64,000 nucleotides of DNA from Ornithinibacillus xuwenensis (GTDB lineage: Bacteria; Bacillota; Bacilli; Bacillales; Amphibacillaceae): contig NZ_JBDIML010000006.1 of assembly GCF_039614845.1 (NCBI RefSeq), positions 124,001 through 188,000 on the forward strand. Reading direction: 5' to 3'. The notes under the pieces are model-generated. The model ran no database searches. It was not told where the DNA came from and saw only the letters and a program-made list of their open reading frames with translations. A program made the position numbers and the translations under genes. Below are positions 9,066 through 18,084 of the stretch, in pieces (position 1 is the stretch's first letter; every line of letters starts with the position of its first letter).

Positions 9066-10064
9066 ATGAAAAAAATGTGCTATGTTATGGGGATTGATGG
9101 TGGTGGTACCAAGACACAAGTAGTATTAGCCGATTTGTACGGAAATGTCATAACTGATCGTGTCTATGGTTCAACGAATCCAAATACAATGACGGAGAAG
9201 GAATTATCCGATACATTTCGAATCATGTTTGAGGATATACATAGAGACTTCATAGGTATTGAGAACATTAAGTGTATATTCGCAGGTATATCCGGTGCTG
9301 GAAGTCAGGCTTCTAAGCAGCTAATAAAAAAAATAATAAGGGGTCATATTCATTCTCCTACAAAACTACAAATTGAGGCGGATACAGTAAATGCACTTTA
9401 TTCCGGAACACTTGGTAAGCCAGGAATAGTTCAAATTGCAGGGACAGGTTCCATTACTTTTGGAATTAATGAGAAGCTACAGCAGGATCGAGTAGGAGGA
9501 TGGGGTTATTTATTAGGGGATGAAGGAAGTGGATTTGATATTGGGCAACAGGGTATAAAAGGAGCACTCAGATGTGAGGATGGTCGAGGTCAGCGAACCA
9601 TATTAATGGATTATATTTATGCCCATTTTCAGGTGAAATCTGGTCGAGAATTAATTGATAAAATCTATCATTCATCAAGTCCAAAACACCTTATATCTCA
9701 TGTTTCAAAGCTAGTTTTTCAGGCTGCTATAGAGAATGATGCTGTTGCAAATCGGATTCTTCAACGAACTACAAAGGAATTGGCACACAGTATTCAATCA
9801 TTATCCGATAAATTATTTCCTGAAGAGGAGCTAATTCAAGTTATATTATGCGGAGGGATATTTACCAATCAATCGCTCATGCTGCAATTGTTAGAAGCGG
9901 AATTCAAGCATCGTAAACAGAGGGTAAACCTCATTATTCCAAAAATACCTCCGGCAGCAGGAGCTATCATAGGCGCCTATCTAACGGAAGATATGAAAGA
10001 AATCACCCCTAATATTATAGAAAATTTACTAGCGCATTGGAAAAAACGCCATAGGGAAGCATAA
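9066..10064 (+). CDS. BadF/BadG/BcrA-family amino-sugar kinase (MurNAc/GlcNAc kinase)
   Basis: ASKHA-fold ATP-dependent sugar kinase of about 333 residues. The phosphate-1 motif GIDGGGTKTQ is at the N-terminus, AGTGSITFG and GGWGYLLGDEGSGFDIG give the phosphate-2 region, and LCGGIFTN gives the adenosine motif. Relatives include GlcNAc kinases and the MurNAc/GlcNAc kinase MurK of Clostridium. As this locus imports unphosphorylated sugar by an ABC transporter, such a kinase would supply MurNAc-6-P for MurQ and GlcNAc-6-P. The start is uncertain: GTG 9060, ATG 9063, 9066 and 9075 are all in frame; 9066 gives 5-nt spacing from GTAGGG. A 174-bp gap to namZ shows no terminator, so they may be cotranscribed. 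Confidence 0.82.
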   Translation: MKKMCYVMGIDGGGTKTQVVLADLYGNVITDRVYGSTNPNTMTEKELSDTFRIMFEDIHRDFIGIENIKCIFAGISGAGSQASKQLIKKIIRGHIHSPTKLQIEADTVNALYSGTLGKPGIVQIAGTGSITFGINEKLQQDRVGGWGYLLGDEGSGFDIGQQGIKGALRCEDGRGQRTILMDYIYAHFQVKSGRELIDKIYHSSSPKHLISHVSKLVFQAAIENDAVANRILQRTTKELAHSIQSLSDKLFPEEELIQVILCGGIFTNQSLMLQLLEAEFKHRKQRVNLIIPKIPPAAGAIIGAYLTEDMKEITPNIIENLLAHWKKRHREA

Positions 10065-10105
10065 TGTTCTAACGAATGGAATGTATTTAATAATCATAGG
10101 TAAGC

Positions 10106-10138
10106 AAAAAGGGTGTCTCACATTTGAGACACCCTTTT
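10106..10138. terminator. Bidirectional terminator between kinase and SpoIID-like genes
   Basis: AAAAAGGGTGTCTCA and TGAGACACCCTTTT form a near-perfect 13-14 bp stem with a CATT loop. A-run on one side and T-run on the other serve both converging genes. Confidence 0.9.
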
Positions 10139-10159
10139 CACCCCTAAAAAACAACAAGA

Positions 10160-11728
10160 TTAATAGCGTTCTTCTAATTCAATACCAGTATAGTAGTGTT
10201 TTAATATTTGGTCATAGCTATAGCCCTGTACGGACAAAGCAACTGCGCCAACTTGGGACATTCCAACTCCATGACCCCAGCCACCGCCTTTGACCTGATA
10301 GCCATTCACTTCAGATGTTTCCTCATCGATTATTGGTTCGATAAAGAAGAATGTACTTAACAATACAGCTTGATTGCCAGAGCTATTAATATATTTTAAT
10401 GCCCAACGAATTCTGTCTTTATATTCATAGAAAACACCATTTTCTGTTACGAATTCTATTTCCAGTGCTCTTCCTGCTTTGGAGCGTTCAAGCACATTTA
10501 TTTCAAGTACTTCGCCGACATCCTGATTAAAGTAAGTACTTACGACATCACTAATTTCTTCTTTTGTCCATTCAAATTCCCAGCTATAATATCTAGACCA
10601 ATCAGCCTCTGTCTGGCCATCTTCCATTGTAATGCTTCTTAATGAGAGTGGGTCCTGTTCAACTGGATTATTTGGAACACTTGCTCTTGGGATACCTCTT
10701 CGTGCACTTGGAACCCCTCTTAGATACGGAACAGGTGCTGAATCCCATACATCCTCATTATTTGCAGTAAAGCCACCGCTTGTTGAATGGTATACGGCAC
10801 TGATTAATTCACCATTATAGGTTGCAACAACTCCTGTAGTTTCTTGGACGGCTTGTGTTGAAATTGGATGCTCTGCCTCATACCCGCCATATACTTGATC
10901 TGATGTTGTTGGAAGTAAATCATAGCCATCAGCATTTCGTTTTCCTAGACCTGCATAGGCATATGTTCTCGCAGCAACTGCTTGTGCCTTCTGTGCCTCT
11001 AATTCTCCATATGGGTTAGGTGGTAGTTCAAGCGGTACGACGCCATATAAGTATTCTTCCATTGGTAATTCATTAATTCCGGCAAGGGTTCCACCACTAT
11101 TGAAACCAACTTCACCAAAACCGCGATATTGTTTACCGTTAATCATAACCAAACCATTTTCTGAGTGAATTTGCACGGCATTCGGTACGATTACTTCAAA
11201 ATCATCTGCAACTACTCTTAACTCTGTTTCACCAGAAGTAACTGTAATAACTCGCCAATAGGAATCACTTCCAGCAAACCCCTCGGCAATCATTTGCTGG
11301 CGAAAGGCTTCCCGTTCACTCCATCCAGCATTAGCAGGGAACTTGCCGATTAACAATCGCCATCCATCATTGTAAGGTTCAACATATGTTTCATAACCTG
11401 CATTTTCAGCTCTGCTTAACCAATCTTGCATATATGGAACACTAGTTGTCCATGCAGTTTGAAGCCGATAGTTTGTTTCAATTGAGGAAGTAGATGACAG
11501 TTCAACATATACTTCCCCACCTGTTCCACTATAGAGAGCTTCTCCTGTCTCCTTATCAATAATGGTGAAATCCTCGTAACTTCCTAGACTGATAGATTCA
11601 GCCGAGGGAACAACACCAATGCGGATCATTTGGGTATCTGTATCCGCGAAGCTTCGTTCTGTGCTAATAAAAAGCGTTGTTAGAGCCAACAAGCTAATAA
11701 TGAATAACACAGCTGTTTTCTTTAACAT
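10160..11728 (-). CDS. Secreted SpoIID/LytB-domain peptidoglycan enzyme
   Basis: Exported protein of 522 residues with an N-terminal signal peptide (MLKKTAVLFIISLLALTTLF, cleavage probably after SFA). Residues about 90-165 form a SPOR-like region (NYRLQTAWTTSVPYMQDWLSRAEN onward). The SpoIID domain follows: GTLAGINELPMEEYLYGVVP, AQKAQAVAARTYAYA, and C-terminal GGWGHGVGMSQVGA. SpoIID itself is a lytic transglycosylase that leaves anhydroMurNAc ends, and LytB is an amidase enhancer. A strong ribosome site (GGGAGGTG) precedes the ATG, and a near-consensus cre lies just upstream. Longer than sporulation SpoIID (about 340), so it is a vegetative relative. Its place inside the muropeptide-salvage region suggests it generates fragments for that pathway. 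Confidence 0.85.
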   Translation of the reverse strand: MLKKTAVLFIISLLALTTLFISTERSFADTDTQMIRIGVVPSAESISLGSYEDFTIIDKETGEALYSGTGGEVYVELSSTSSIETNYRLQTAWTTSVPYMQDWLSRAENAGYETYVEPYNDGWRLLIGKFPANAGWSEREAFRQQMIAEGFAGSDSYWRVITVTSGETELRVVADDFEVIVPNAVQIHSENGLVMINGKQYRGFGEVGFNSGGTLAGINELPMEEYLYGVVPLELPPNPYGELEAQKAQAVAARTYAYAGLGKRNADGYDLLPTTSDQVYGGYEAEHPISTQAVQETTGVVATYNGELISAVYHSTSGGFTANNEDVWDSAPVPYLRGVPSARRGIPRASVPNNPVEQDPLSLRSITMEDGQTEADWSRYYSWEFEWTKEEISDVVSTYFNQDVGEVLEINVLERSKAGRALEIEFVTENGVFYEYKDRIRWALKYINSSGNQAVLLSTFFFIEPIIDEETSEVNGYQVKGGGWGHGVGMSQVGAVALSVQGYSYDQILKHYYTGIELEERY

Positions 11729-11748
11729 TACCTACACCTCCCATGATA

Positions 11749-11762
11749 TTAAAGCGCTTACA
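11749..11762 (-). promoter_or_regulatory. CcpA cre site upstream of the SpoIID-like gene
   Basis: On the minus strand TGTAAGCGCTTTAA matches the cre consensus TGWAARCGYTWNCW at all but one position. It sits about 20 bp upstream of the ATG, downstream of any promoter, which is a usual place for a repressing roadblock. Carbon catabolite control is inferred. Confidence 0.65.
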
Positions 11763-12037
11763 AAAATAATATTCTACAAGCTTCTAATCTATCCTTTTAA
11801 AAATTTATAGGTATAATGAACCTTTTTCTAGGAATAGAAGCTGCAGAAATAGGCTGCCTTTGTTCTATATATATGATATAAGTGAAATTTAAGTCCAGTT
11901 TTTATAAAAAAATATTGAATTAGTATTTTAATTTTAAATTTTTGTTGTATAATATTAATGATTAAAGTTTTCAGAAAATAAAATATTATTTAGGTGAATA
12001 GGTTTAATAATGGGAATAAAATTTTTTTACCCTTTAA

Positions 12038-12051
12038 TGTAAGCGATACCA
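12038..12051 (+). promoter_or_regulatory. cre site and promoter region of the nagZ-anmK-murQ operon
   Basis: TGTAAGCGATACCA fits the general cre consensus WTGNAANCGNWNNCW and lies 43 bp before the first gene of the operon. A TATAAT hexamer at 11948-11953 (preceded by TTG, with no good -35 at 17 bp) is the best candidate promoter, placing the cre about 85 bp downstream. The rest of the 365-bp gap between the divergent genes is AT-rich sequence without open frames. Regulation by glucose via CcpA is inferred. Confidence 0.6.
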
Positions 12052-12093
12052 ATAATGTGAAAGTTCGAAAATACTTTGATAGAGGTGTTACTA

Positions 12094-12810
12094 ATGAAGG
12101 AAAAGCATCATCTTATGGTTGTAGGGGCACATTGTGGAGATGCAGAAATCCAAGCAGGTGCTATTGCACATAAATACGCCAAAGCGGGTCATGACGTAAC
12201 ATTTTTGCATCTAACTGCTGGTGAAAAAGGAAATCCTGCACATATATCTGTTTCTGATTATCGTCATCAGAAAATAAAGGAATCTGAAAAAGCAGCAAAA
12301 ATACTGGGTGGTAAAAGCCTTACATTAGATTATAAAGATGCTGAACTTAAGGAGAATGAGGAGACTATAACAGCTGTAGCTAAGTTATTCCGAGAGCTAA
12401 AGCCAACAGTAGTTATTACACATTGGATAAATAGTATGCACCCTGACCATGCGCTTTGCCCAAAAATATTGCAGGCAGCATGGTTAAAAGCAGCATTACC
12501 TGGTTTTGAAATAGAAGGCTTACCTCCACATTCCCTAACAAGAATGTTTCATAGTGAAAATTGGGAGGATATGGAAGAATATACACCCGATATATTTGTT
12601 GATGTGAGTGAGGAATTTGAAACCTATTTAGAAGCGTTATCACAATATTGGTTTATTATGAATTCTACATCGTTTCGCTACTTTGATTACTATAAAGCAT
12701 TAGGGATGATGAGAGGCTGTTTAACAAGAACTACATATGCCCAAACCTTGAAGTTCCCTGTTGGAACAAACATACGAAAAGGGAATTGTATTCCGGGATT
12801 TGACCTTTAA
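12094..12810 (+). CDS. PIG-L/LmbE-like protein with altered active-site motif
   Basis: Member of the PIG-L deacetylase family (238 residues), whose usual role is zinc-dependent removal of N-acetyl from GlcNAc-type groups. The N-terminal motif reads VVGAHCGDAEIQAG instead of AHPDDAE: metal-ligand His13 and Asp16 are kept but the Asp expected at position 15 (general base in MshB) is Gly. The second ligand region HWINSMHPDHALC is intact. ATG 12094 is chosen because AGAGGTG stands 6 nt upstream. It is the first gene of the operon with nagZ following 20 bp later. Substrate unknown; a GlcNAc- or MurNAc-containing fragment is the contextual guess. It could be a low-activity or differently wired enzyme. 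Confidence 0.75.
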   Translation: MKEKHHLMVVGAHCGDAEIQAGAIAHKYAKAGHDVTFLHLTAGEKGNPAHISVSDYRHQKIKESEKAAKILGGKSLTLDYKDAELKENEETITAVAKLFRELKPTVVITHWINSMHPDHALCPKILQAAWLKAALPGFEIEGLPPHSLTRMFHSENWEDMEEYTPDIFVDVSEEFETYLEALSQYWFIMNSTSFRYFDYYKALGMMRGCLTRTTYAQTLKFPVGTNIRKGNCIPGFDL

Positions 12811-12830
12811 TGGGAATTGGAGTGATAACA

Positions 12831-14432
12831 ATGAGAGATGAATTAAAAAAGCAAATTGGTCAATTGATGATAGTTGGATTTAAGGGAAAAAAAGTAACTC
12901 CTGAAATAAAGAAATTAATAAGCGAACATCATGTTGGAGGAGTAATTCTCTTTGGACGAAATATTGGAACGACGGAAGAGGTTTTAGCACTTACGACAGA
13001 ATTACAACAAGTAGCTAAAGATGCTGGACATGAGAAGCCGTTACTAATCTGTATTGATCAGGAAAATGGTGTGGTACGTCGCCTTGGTGAAGGTGCAACG
13101 ATCTTTCCGGGCTCGATGCTATTAGGGGCTACTGGTAGAAGTGAAAATGCTTATATTACTGGACTATTAACAGGGCGAGAGTTAAAGGCACTAGGCATTA
13201 ATTGGAACCTGGCTCCAGTATTGGATGTCAACAATAATCCTGAAAATCCTGTCATTGGTGTTCGCTCCTATGGGGAAACACCAGAAATGGTTTCAGCATT
13301 TGGAAAACAAGCAGTAAAAGGAATGCAGGATGCTGGTATTATTACCACTTTAAAGCATTTTCCTGGCCATGGTGATACGGATGTTGATTCACACCTTGAT
13401 TTACCGACGATTGCCCATGATTTGGATCGATTGAAGGAAATTGAGTTAAAGCCGTTTATCGACGTGATTAAACAAGGCGCAGATACCATTATGACTGCAC
13501 ATGTTTATTTTCCAGCAATTGAAAAACATGAGAATGTGCCCGCAACACTTTCTCGTAAGGTCATAACGGAATTACTCCGGGAACAGCTTGGCTTTCATGG
13601 TGTTGTTACAACAGATTGCATGGAGATGAATGCGATATCAGAAGGAATTGGGACTGCAGAAGGTGCTGTTGAAGCTTTAAAGGCTGGTGTAGATCTCATA
13701 ATGGTTTCACACCTCCAATCAAGACAATACGAGACATTAAGCTTACTAGAAAAAGCTGTGCAAGCGGGAGAAATAGCTAAAGAAATCTTACAGGATGCCT
13801 ATAATCGCGTCATGGAATTAAAGGATAAATATTTATCATGGGAGGATATCCTATTAGATAGAGAAGATATCCCGAAGGAAGTCGGAAGTAAACTGCATGA
13901 AGTTGAAGCTTATGAAATCTATAAGCAAGGAACGACTATTGTAAAAAATGAACGAGATTTAATACCACTAGAGGTGAAAGACAATGATCGTATCTTAGTG
14001 GTTTATCCAAAAAATAGCTATGCGATGCAAGTAGAGGATAAGCGTTATTCTACTTTTTTCCTTGGAGAAACGGTAAAAAAACTGCACAAAAACACAGAGA
14101 TAGCAGAATTATCAAATCCTCTTACAGAAAAAGAAGTGGAGTCACTAACTAAAATAGCTGGGAACTTTAAAGCAATTATTATTGGAACGCTTTCAGTGAG
14201 GCCAGGTGATGAACAAGTAAACCTAGTGCAAGCATTAAATCAAGTAAACTCTTCGATTATTGTCATCGCTACTAGGAGTCCATATGACATTTCCTACTTA
14301 CCGGATATTCCAGCATATATTGCAACCTATGAATTTACAGCACCTGCACTTCGGACAGCAGTGGAAGCAATTTTTGGCAACGTGAAGGTAAAAGGAAATT
14401 TGCCAGTAACACTTCCGAAAGTGGAGGGATGA
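12831..14432 (+). CDS. nagZ: Beta-N-acetylglucosaminidase NagZ (GH3)
   Basis: Family 3 glycosidase releasing GlcNAc from GlcNAc-MurNAc fragments. The NagZ-specific loop KHFPGHGDTDVDSH holds the catalytic His188 with Asp186, and the nucleophile is Asp262 in VVTTDCMEMNA. Length 533 residues: catalytic barrel (about 1-345) plus a shorter C-terminal domain. There is no signal peptide, whereas B. subtilis NagZ is secreted, so this one works inside the cell on imported material. The start at 12831 has GGAGTGATAA before it; an in-frame ATG at 12810 overlaps the previous stop but has no ribosome site. AnmK follows with its start close to the stop, a tight operon. Confidence 0.92.
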   Translation: MRDELKKQIGQLMIVGFKGKKVTPEIKKLISEHHVGGVILFGRNIGTTEEVLALTTELQQVAKDAGHEKPLLICIDQENGVVRRLGEGATIFPGSMLLGATGRSENAYITGLLTGRELKALGINWNLAPVLDVNNNPENPVIGVRSYGETPEMVSAFGKQAVKGMQDAGIITTLKHFPGHGDTDVDSHLDLPTIAHDLDRLKEIELKPFIDVIKQGADTIMTAHVYFPAIEKHENVPATLSRKVITELLREQLGFHGVVTTDCMEMNAISEGIGTAEGAVEALKAGVDLIMVSHLQSRQYETLSLLEKAVQAGEIAKEILQDAYNRVMELKDKYLSWEDILLDREDIPKEVGSKLHEVEAYEIYKQGTTIVKNERDLIPLEVKDNDRILVVYPKNSYAMQVEDKRYSTFFLGETVKKLHKNTEIAELSNPLTEKEVESLTKIAGNFKAIIIGTLSVRPGDEQVNLVQALNQVNSSIIVIATRSPYDISYLPDIPAYIATYEFTAPALRTAVEAIFGNVKVKGNLPVTLPKVEG

Positions 14433-14437
14433 TTACT

Positions 14438-15643
14438 ATGCATCTCAACCGAGATTTTTGCTACGCTGTTGGAATTATGTCTGGAACCTCCCTAGATGGG
14501 ATAGATGTCGCTTTGGTCAAGATCTCAGAATCAAACGGTAGCATTCAACTTGATTTAGAGCACTTCGACTCCATACCATATGAGCGTGCGGTTGAACAAG
14601 AAATTCTAAAGCTCTGTCAACCAAGTAGCGCAAACATACAGATGATATCCAGTATGAATATGCTTCTGGGCGAACTGTTTGCAAATGCAGCATTAAAGGT
14701 CATTCAAGACGCTGGAATTCAAAGGAAAGACATTGCATTCATTAGTTCTCATGGTCAGACCATTTTTCATCAGCCTGATGAGATTGACATTGCTGGATAC
14801 ACAGTCACATCCACGTTACAAATCGGAGATATAAGTATGATAGCGGAGAAAACAGGGATTACAACAGTCGGAGACTTTCGGCCTCGTGATATGGCAGCAG
14901 GCGGACAGGGAGCACCACTTGTTCCATATGCGGACTTTCTGTTATTTCAGCGTGAAGGAATTGGTAGCGTGTTAGTCAACATTGGTGGAATATCCAATAT
15001 GACAGTACTACCGAAGAATGGTGAAGCTTCTCGAGTAATCGCCTATGATACGGGACCGGGAAATATGATCATAGATTACTTTGCTAAACGTATCACGCAA
15101 GGAAAACAAGCCTATGATCAGGACGGAGCTTTAGCTGCAGCTGGAAATGTAAATCAAGGGTGGTTAAATGAACTATTACAGGAGCCTTATTATACTAAAA
15201 AACCACCTAAATCTACCGGTCGGGAGCTTTTTGGTGAAGCTTATGCTACTAATCTATGGAACCAAGCAGAAGAACATTCGATTAATCTAGCAGATAGAAT
15301 TGCCACGGTAACAGAATTAACTGCTGTTACCTTGACAAAGGAAATAAAGCGCCATATCACATCTAGTTCAATTAGTGAGGCGTTTATTAGTGGAGGAGGC
15401 AGCTATAATCCAACATTAATGAATGCTATAAAAGCTAAATTGCCGAAGGATGTGCAACTACGAAAAATGGAAGATATTGGAATCAGAGCAGATGCTAAAG
15501 AGGCAATGGTCTTCGCCTTACTTGGCTATCAGTTTTTGAAGAAAAGACCGAACAACTTTCCATCGGCCACCGGGGCAACTCATGAGGTGATAATGGGAAA
15601 AGTAGCATGGGGTAGAGCTGCTAAGGAGGTGAATAGTTTCTAG
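14438..15643 (+). CDS. anmK: Anhydro-N-acetylmuramic acid kinase AnmK
   Basis: Kinase that opens and phosphorylates 1,6-anhydroMurNAc to MurNAc-6-phosphate, 401 residues. ATP-site motif GIMSGTSLDGIDVAL lies at the N-terminus, with SSHGQTIFH, GDFRPRDMAAGGQGAPLVPYAD, and YDTGPGNMIIDYF carrying the expected catalytic Asp; the C-terminus has SGGGSYNPTLM. ATG 14438 is taken because GGAGGG is 9 nt upstream; the ATG at 14429 would be too close. It lies between nagZ and the ABC transporter genes in the salvage operon. Its presence implies the cell meets anhydro-muropeptides, which lytic transglycosylases (for example the neighbouring SpoIID-like protein) would produce. Confidence 0.93.
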   Translation: MHLNRDFCYAVGIMSGTSLDGIDVALVKISESNGSIQLDLEHFDSIPYERAVEQEILKLCQPSSANIQMISSMNMLLGELFANAALKVIQDAGIQRKDIAFISSHGQTIFHQPDEIDIAGYTVTSTLQIGDISMIAEKTGITTVGDFRPRDMAAGGQGAPLVPYADFLLFQREGIGSVLVNIGGISNMTVLPKNGEASRVIAYDTGPGNMIIDYFAKRITQGKQAYDQDGALAAAGNVNQGWLNELLQEPYYTKKPPKSTGRELFGEAYATNLWNQAEEHSINLADRIATVTELTAVTLTKEIKRHITSSSISEAFISGGGSYNPTLMNAIKAKLPKDVQLRKMEDIGIRADAKEAMVFALLGYQFLKKRPNNFPSATGATHEVIMGKVAWGRAAKEVNSF

Positions 15644-15696
15644 CATTCATCCATTGATAATACTTATTTGAAAAAATGATTAGGGGGAAGTAACCA

Positions 15697-17046
15697 ATGA
15701 AAGGAAAAATGAAGCTAACTTTAATGCTGTTACTTGCATTTGTTTTGCTACTGAGTGCTTGTAAAGATGATTCATCTGGTGAGACAGATGAGGATGGCAA
15801 CTGGACTGGAACTATTACCATTTGGGATGGTCCACGTTGGGCACAAGAAGGTGACACATCTGGTGAAGATGGAGAAGGAAATAAGTATTTTTGGTTAGAG
15901 GGTAAAATAGAGGAATTTGAAAAAGAACATCCTGGTGTGAAAATTGACCTTGTTCAAGTTCCATGGGCAGAATTACCTGATAAGCTTGGGGTTAATATTG
16001 CAGGTCAATCTTGGCCAGATATTGCACCAGTAGATATTAGTGGAAGTGCAGTTAGTATAGATCATATTGAGCAAGGTGTTATTGAGCCATTGAGTGATTT
16101 CTTTACGGAGGAAGAGCTAGGCGACTTTTATGAAAATGCTTTAGATGCATATACGTTTGATGGAAAGCTATATGGTATTCCAAACTCATTAACCGTACAC
16201 GCGATGCTGTTAAATCTAGATTTATTTGAAGAAGCTGGGGTTGAACCACCTGCTAACGGTGAATGGACTTGGGATGAATTCGTTGAAACAGCAGAGAAAC
16301 TAACATTTGATCGAGATGGTGATGGAGAAATTGATGTCTACGGATTTTCTACGTATATCCTACCTGGGTATTATGAAGCTTGGCCATTTTTCTATATGAA
16401 TGGCGGTCAGCCATTAAGTGATGACCTGTCTGAATTTACATTTAATTCTCCTGAAGCTGTAGAGGCAATTCAAGCTCTAGCGGATCTCAAGCTTGAACAG
16501 GAGGTATCACCTGTCTCTATGGGTGGTGCAGACGTAGGTGGTACATTCCAAGCGTGGGCAAGTGAAGAACAACGTACCGTTGCAATGGAGCCGTGGGCAA
16601 CATGGGCAATAACTTCCGCTCAAACTGCTTACCCAACAAATTTCATGGTTGCGAACTATCCAACTGGTTCATCAGGTGAACCCGTAACAATCGGTGGTGT
16701 TGGTGGTTGGACGATGTTTAAGCAAGAAAGCGATGCGAAAAAAGAAGTTGTTGCTGAATTCATGAAGTTCATTTCAGATACGGATGAGCAATTCTTAATG
16801 GCGCAGGAGTATGGTATTTTCCCTGCTCGAATCAGTGCTGCAGATCAAAACCCATATGCGGATAATCCAGAAATGGCTCGTGCGCAAGAAATGTCTTCCC
16901 AGGTTGCGATGCTTCCACGTCATCCAGAGTGGAAGAAGATTGACGAGATTATTCAACGTGAACTTCAACTTGTCTTCAATGGTGAAAAAACAGCTGAGGA
17001 AGCTATGGCTACTGCCAAGCCAGAGGTTGAGGCATTACTAGAGTAG
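15697..17046 (+). CDS. Sugar ABC transporter binding lipoprotein (muropeptide/amino-sugar import)
   Basis: Extracytoplasmic solute-binding protein of 449 residues, family 1 (MalE-like). Signal peptide with lipobox LLSAC, lipid-anchored Cys22, then an acidic linker. Body motifs such as LYGIPNSLTVHAMLLNLDLFEEAGV and WTWDEFVETAEKL are typical for carbohydrate-binding proteins. Ribosome site AGGGGGAAG. It is followed by a hairpin and two permeases. The operon position between AnmK and MurQ suggests the ligand is MurNAc, anhydroMurNAc or GlcNAc-MurNAc; that is inference. The protein is rich in acidic residues. Confidence 0.85.
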   Translation: MKGKMKLTLMLLLAFVLLLSACKDDSSGETDEDGNWTGTITIWDGPRWAQEGDTSGEDGEGNKYFWLEGKIEEFEKEHPGVKIDLVQVPWAELPDKLGVNIAGQSWPDIAPVDISGSAVSIDHIEQGVIEPLSDFFTEEELGDFYENALDAYTFDGKLYGIPNSLTVHAMLLNLDLFEEAGVEPPANGEWTWDEFVETAEKLTFDRDGDGEIDVYGFSTYILPGYYEAWPFFYMNGGQPLSDDLSEFTFNSPEAVEAIQALADLKLEQEVSPVSMGGADVGGTFQAWASEEQRTVAMEPWATWAITSAQTAYPTNFMVANYPTGSSGEPVTIGGVGGWTMFKQESDAKKEVVAEFMKFISDTDEQFLMAQEYGIFPARISAADQNPYADNPEMARAQEMSSQVAMLPRHPEWKKIDEIIQRELQLVFNGEKTAEEAMATAKPEVEALLE

Positions 17047-17058
17047 AAGAAAAAGATA

Positions 17059-17086
17059 GGTAGACTTTGGAATTCCAGAGTCTACC
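17059..17086 (+). terminator. Attenuating hairpin after the binding-protein gene
   Basis: GGTAGACTTTGG and CCAGAGTCTACC form a 12-bp stem (one G-T pair) with an AATT loop, followed by AGCTTTTCTT. Its place just after the binding-protein gene is typical of partial terminators or 3'-end stabilisers that make binding protein more abundant than permeases. Confidence 0.7.
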
Positions 17087-17140
17087 AGCTTTTCTTCATT
17101 TTGAATTTACATATGAAATGACAGCAGGGAGGGAAAAATA

Positions 17141-18073
17141 ATGGAATTATCAACTACAGCTATAAAAAATTCGATGAAGAATGCTGGAAAGCGTTTAAAA
17201 AGAACTGGCTATTTAATGCGAAAAAATTATGCGGCATACCTCTTTTTACTCCCAAAATTAATTTTATTTACAGTTTTTATTGTCATACCAGTTATTTGGG
17301 CTTTCATTTTATCTTTTCAGGAATATCGAGTTATGGACTCCAATATATTTACAGGGCTCGATAATTATAAACAGGTCTTTGAAAGTAAAGCATTTAAGGA
17401 AGCTCTCTTGAACACTTCTATTTATACGGTAATAACCGTACCATTTAATGTTATTACAGCATTAATCGCTGCGTCTTTAATCCATTCATTAGGTCGGTTC
17501 GCCCAAAGCTTTTTCCGAGCTGCTTTTTATTTGCCGACCGTTACATCCATGGTTATAATCGCGATGGTTTGGCACTGGATGTATAACTACGAGTTTGGAT
17601 TATTTAATCATGTCATCGGGTGGTTTGGTATGGAGCCGGTTAACTGGTTGGGCCAAACGAATTCAGCATTAGCGGCAATTATTATCATGCAAATGCTAAT
17701 TCCATTCGGTGTTGGCATAATTTTATATTTAGCTTCGATGAGCTCGATTTCTGAGTCATTATATGAAGCGGCAACGATTGATGGTGCAAATGCTTTTCAG
17801 AAATGGGTCCGTATTACCATTCCGATGCTGAAACCATCGACCGTTTATTTAACATTATTAAGTACGATTGGTTCCTTCCAAGTGTTTACCCAGATAATTT
17901 TAATGACACGTGGGGGACCTGGGTATGCAACCGAAACCCTCGTGCATTTAATCTATAAAACTGGTTTCCGAGATTTTGAGTTTGGATTAGCAGCAGCGCA
18001 GTCTGTCGTGCTATTCTTTATCATCCTAGTTGTTTCTATACTTCAATATAGGGCGTTACGACATGATGAATAG
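17141..18073 (+). CDS. Sugar ABC transporter permease, MalF/UgpA type
   Basis: Membrane subunit of 310 residues with an N-terminal cytoplasmic part (about 35 residues), a first helix LFLLPKLILFTVFIVIPVIW and five more helices. The EAA loop reads LYEAATIDGANAFQKWVRI. GGGAGGG precedes the ATG with 8-nt spacing. It pairs with the MalG-type subunit 12 bp downstream. No ATP-binding subunit is coded in this operon, so a shared multi-sugar ATPase (MsmX type) is inferred. Confidence 0.88.
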   Translation: MELSTTAIKNSMKNAGKRLKRTGYLMRKNYAAYLFLLPKLILFTVFIVIPVIWAFILSFQEYRVMDSNIFTGLDNYKQVFESKAFKEALLNTSIYTVITVPFNVITALIAASLIHSLGRFAQSFFRAAFYLPTVTSMVIIAMVWHWMYNYEFGLFNHVIGWFGMEPVNWLGQTNSALAAIIIMQMLIPFGVGIILYLASMSSISESLYEAATIDGANAFQKWVRITIPMLKPSTVYLTLLSTIGSFQVFTQIILMTRGGPGYATETLVHLIYKTGFRDFEFGLAAAQSVVLFFIILVVSILQYRALRHDE

Positions 18074-18084
18074 GAGGGAAATAC

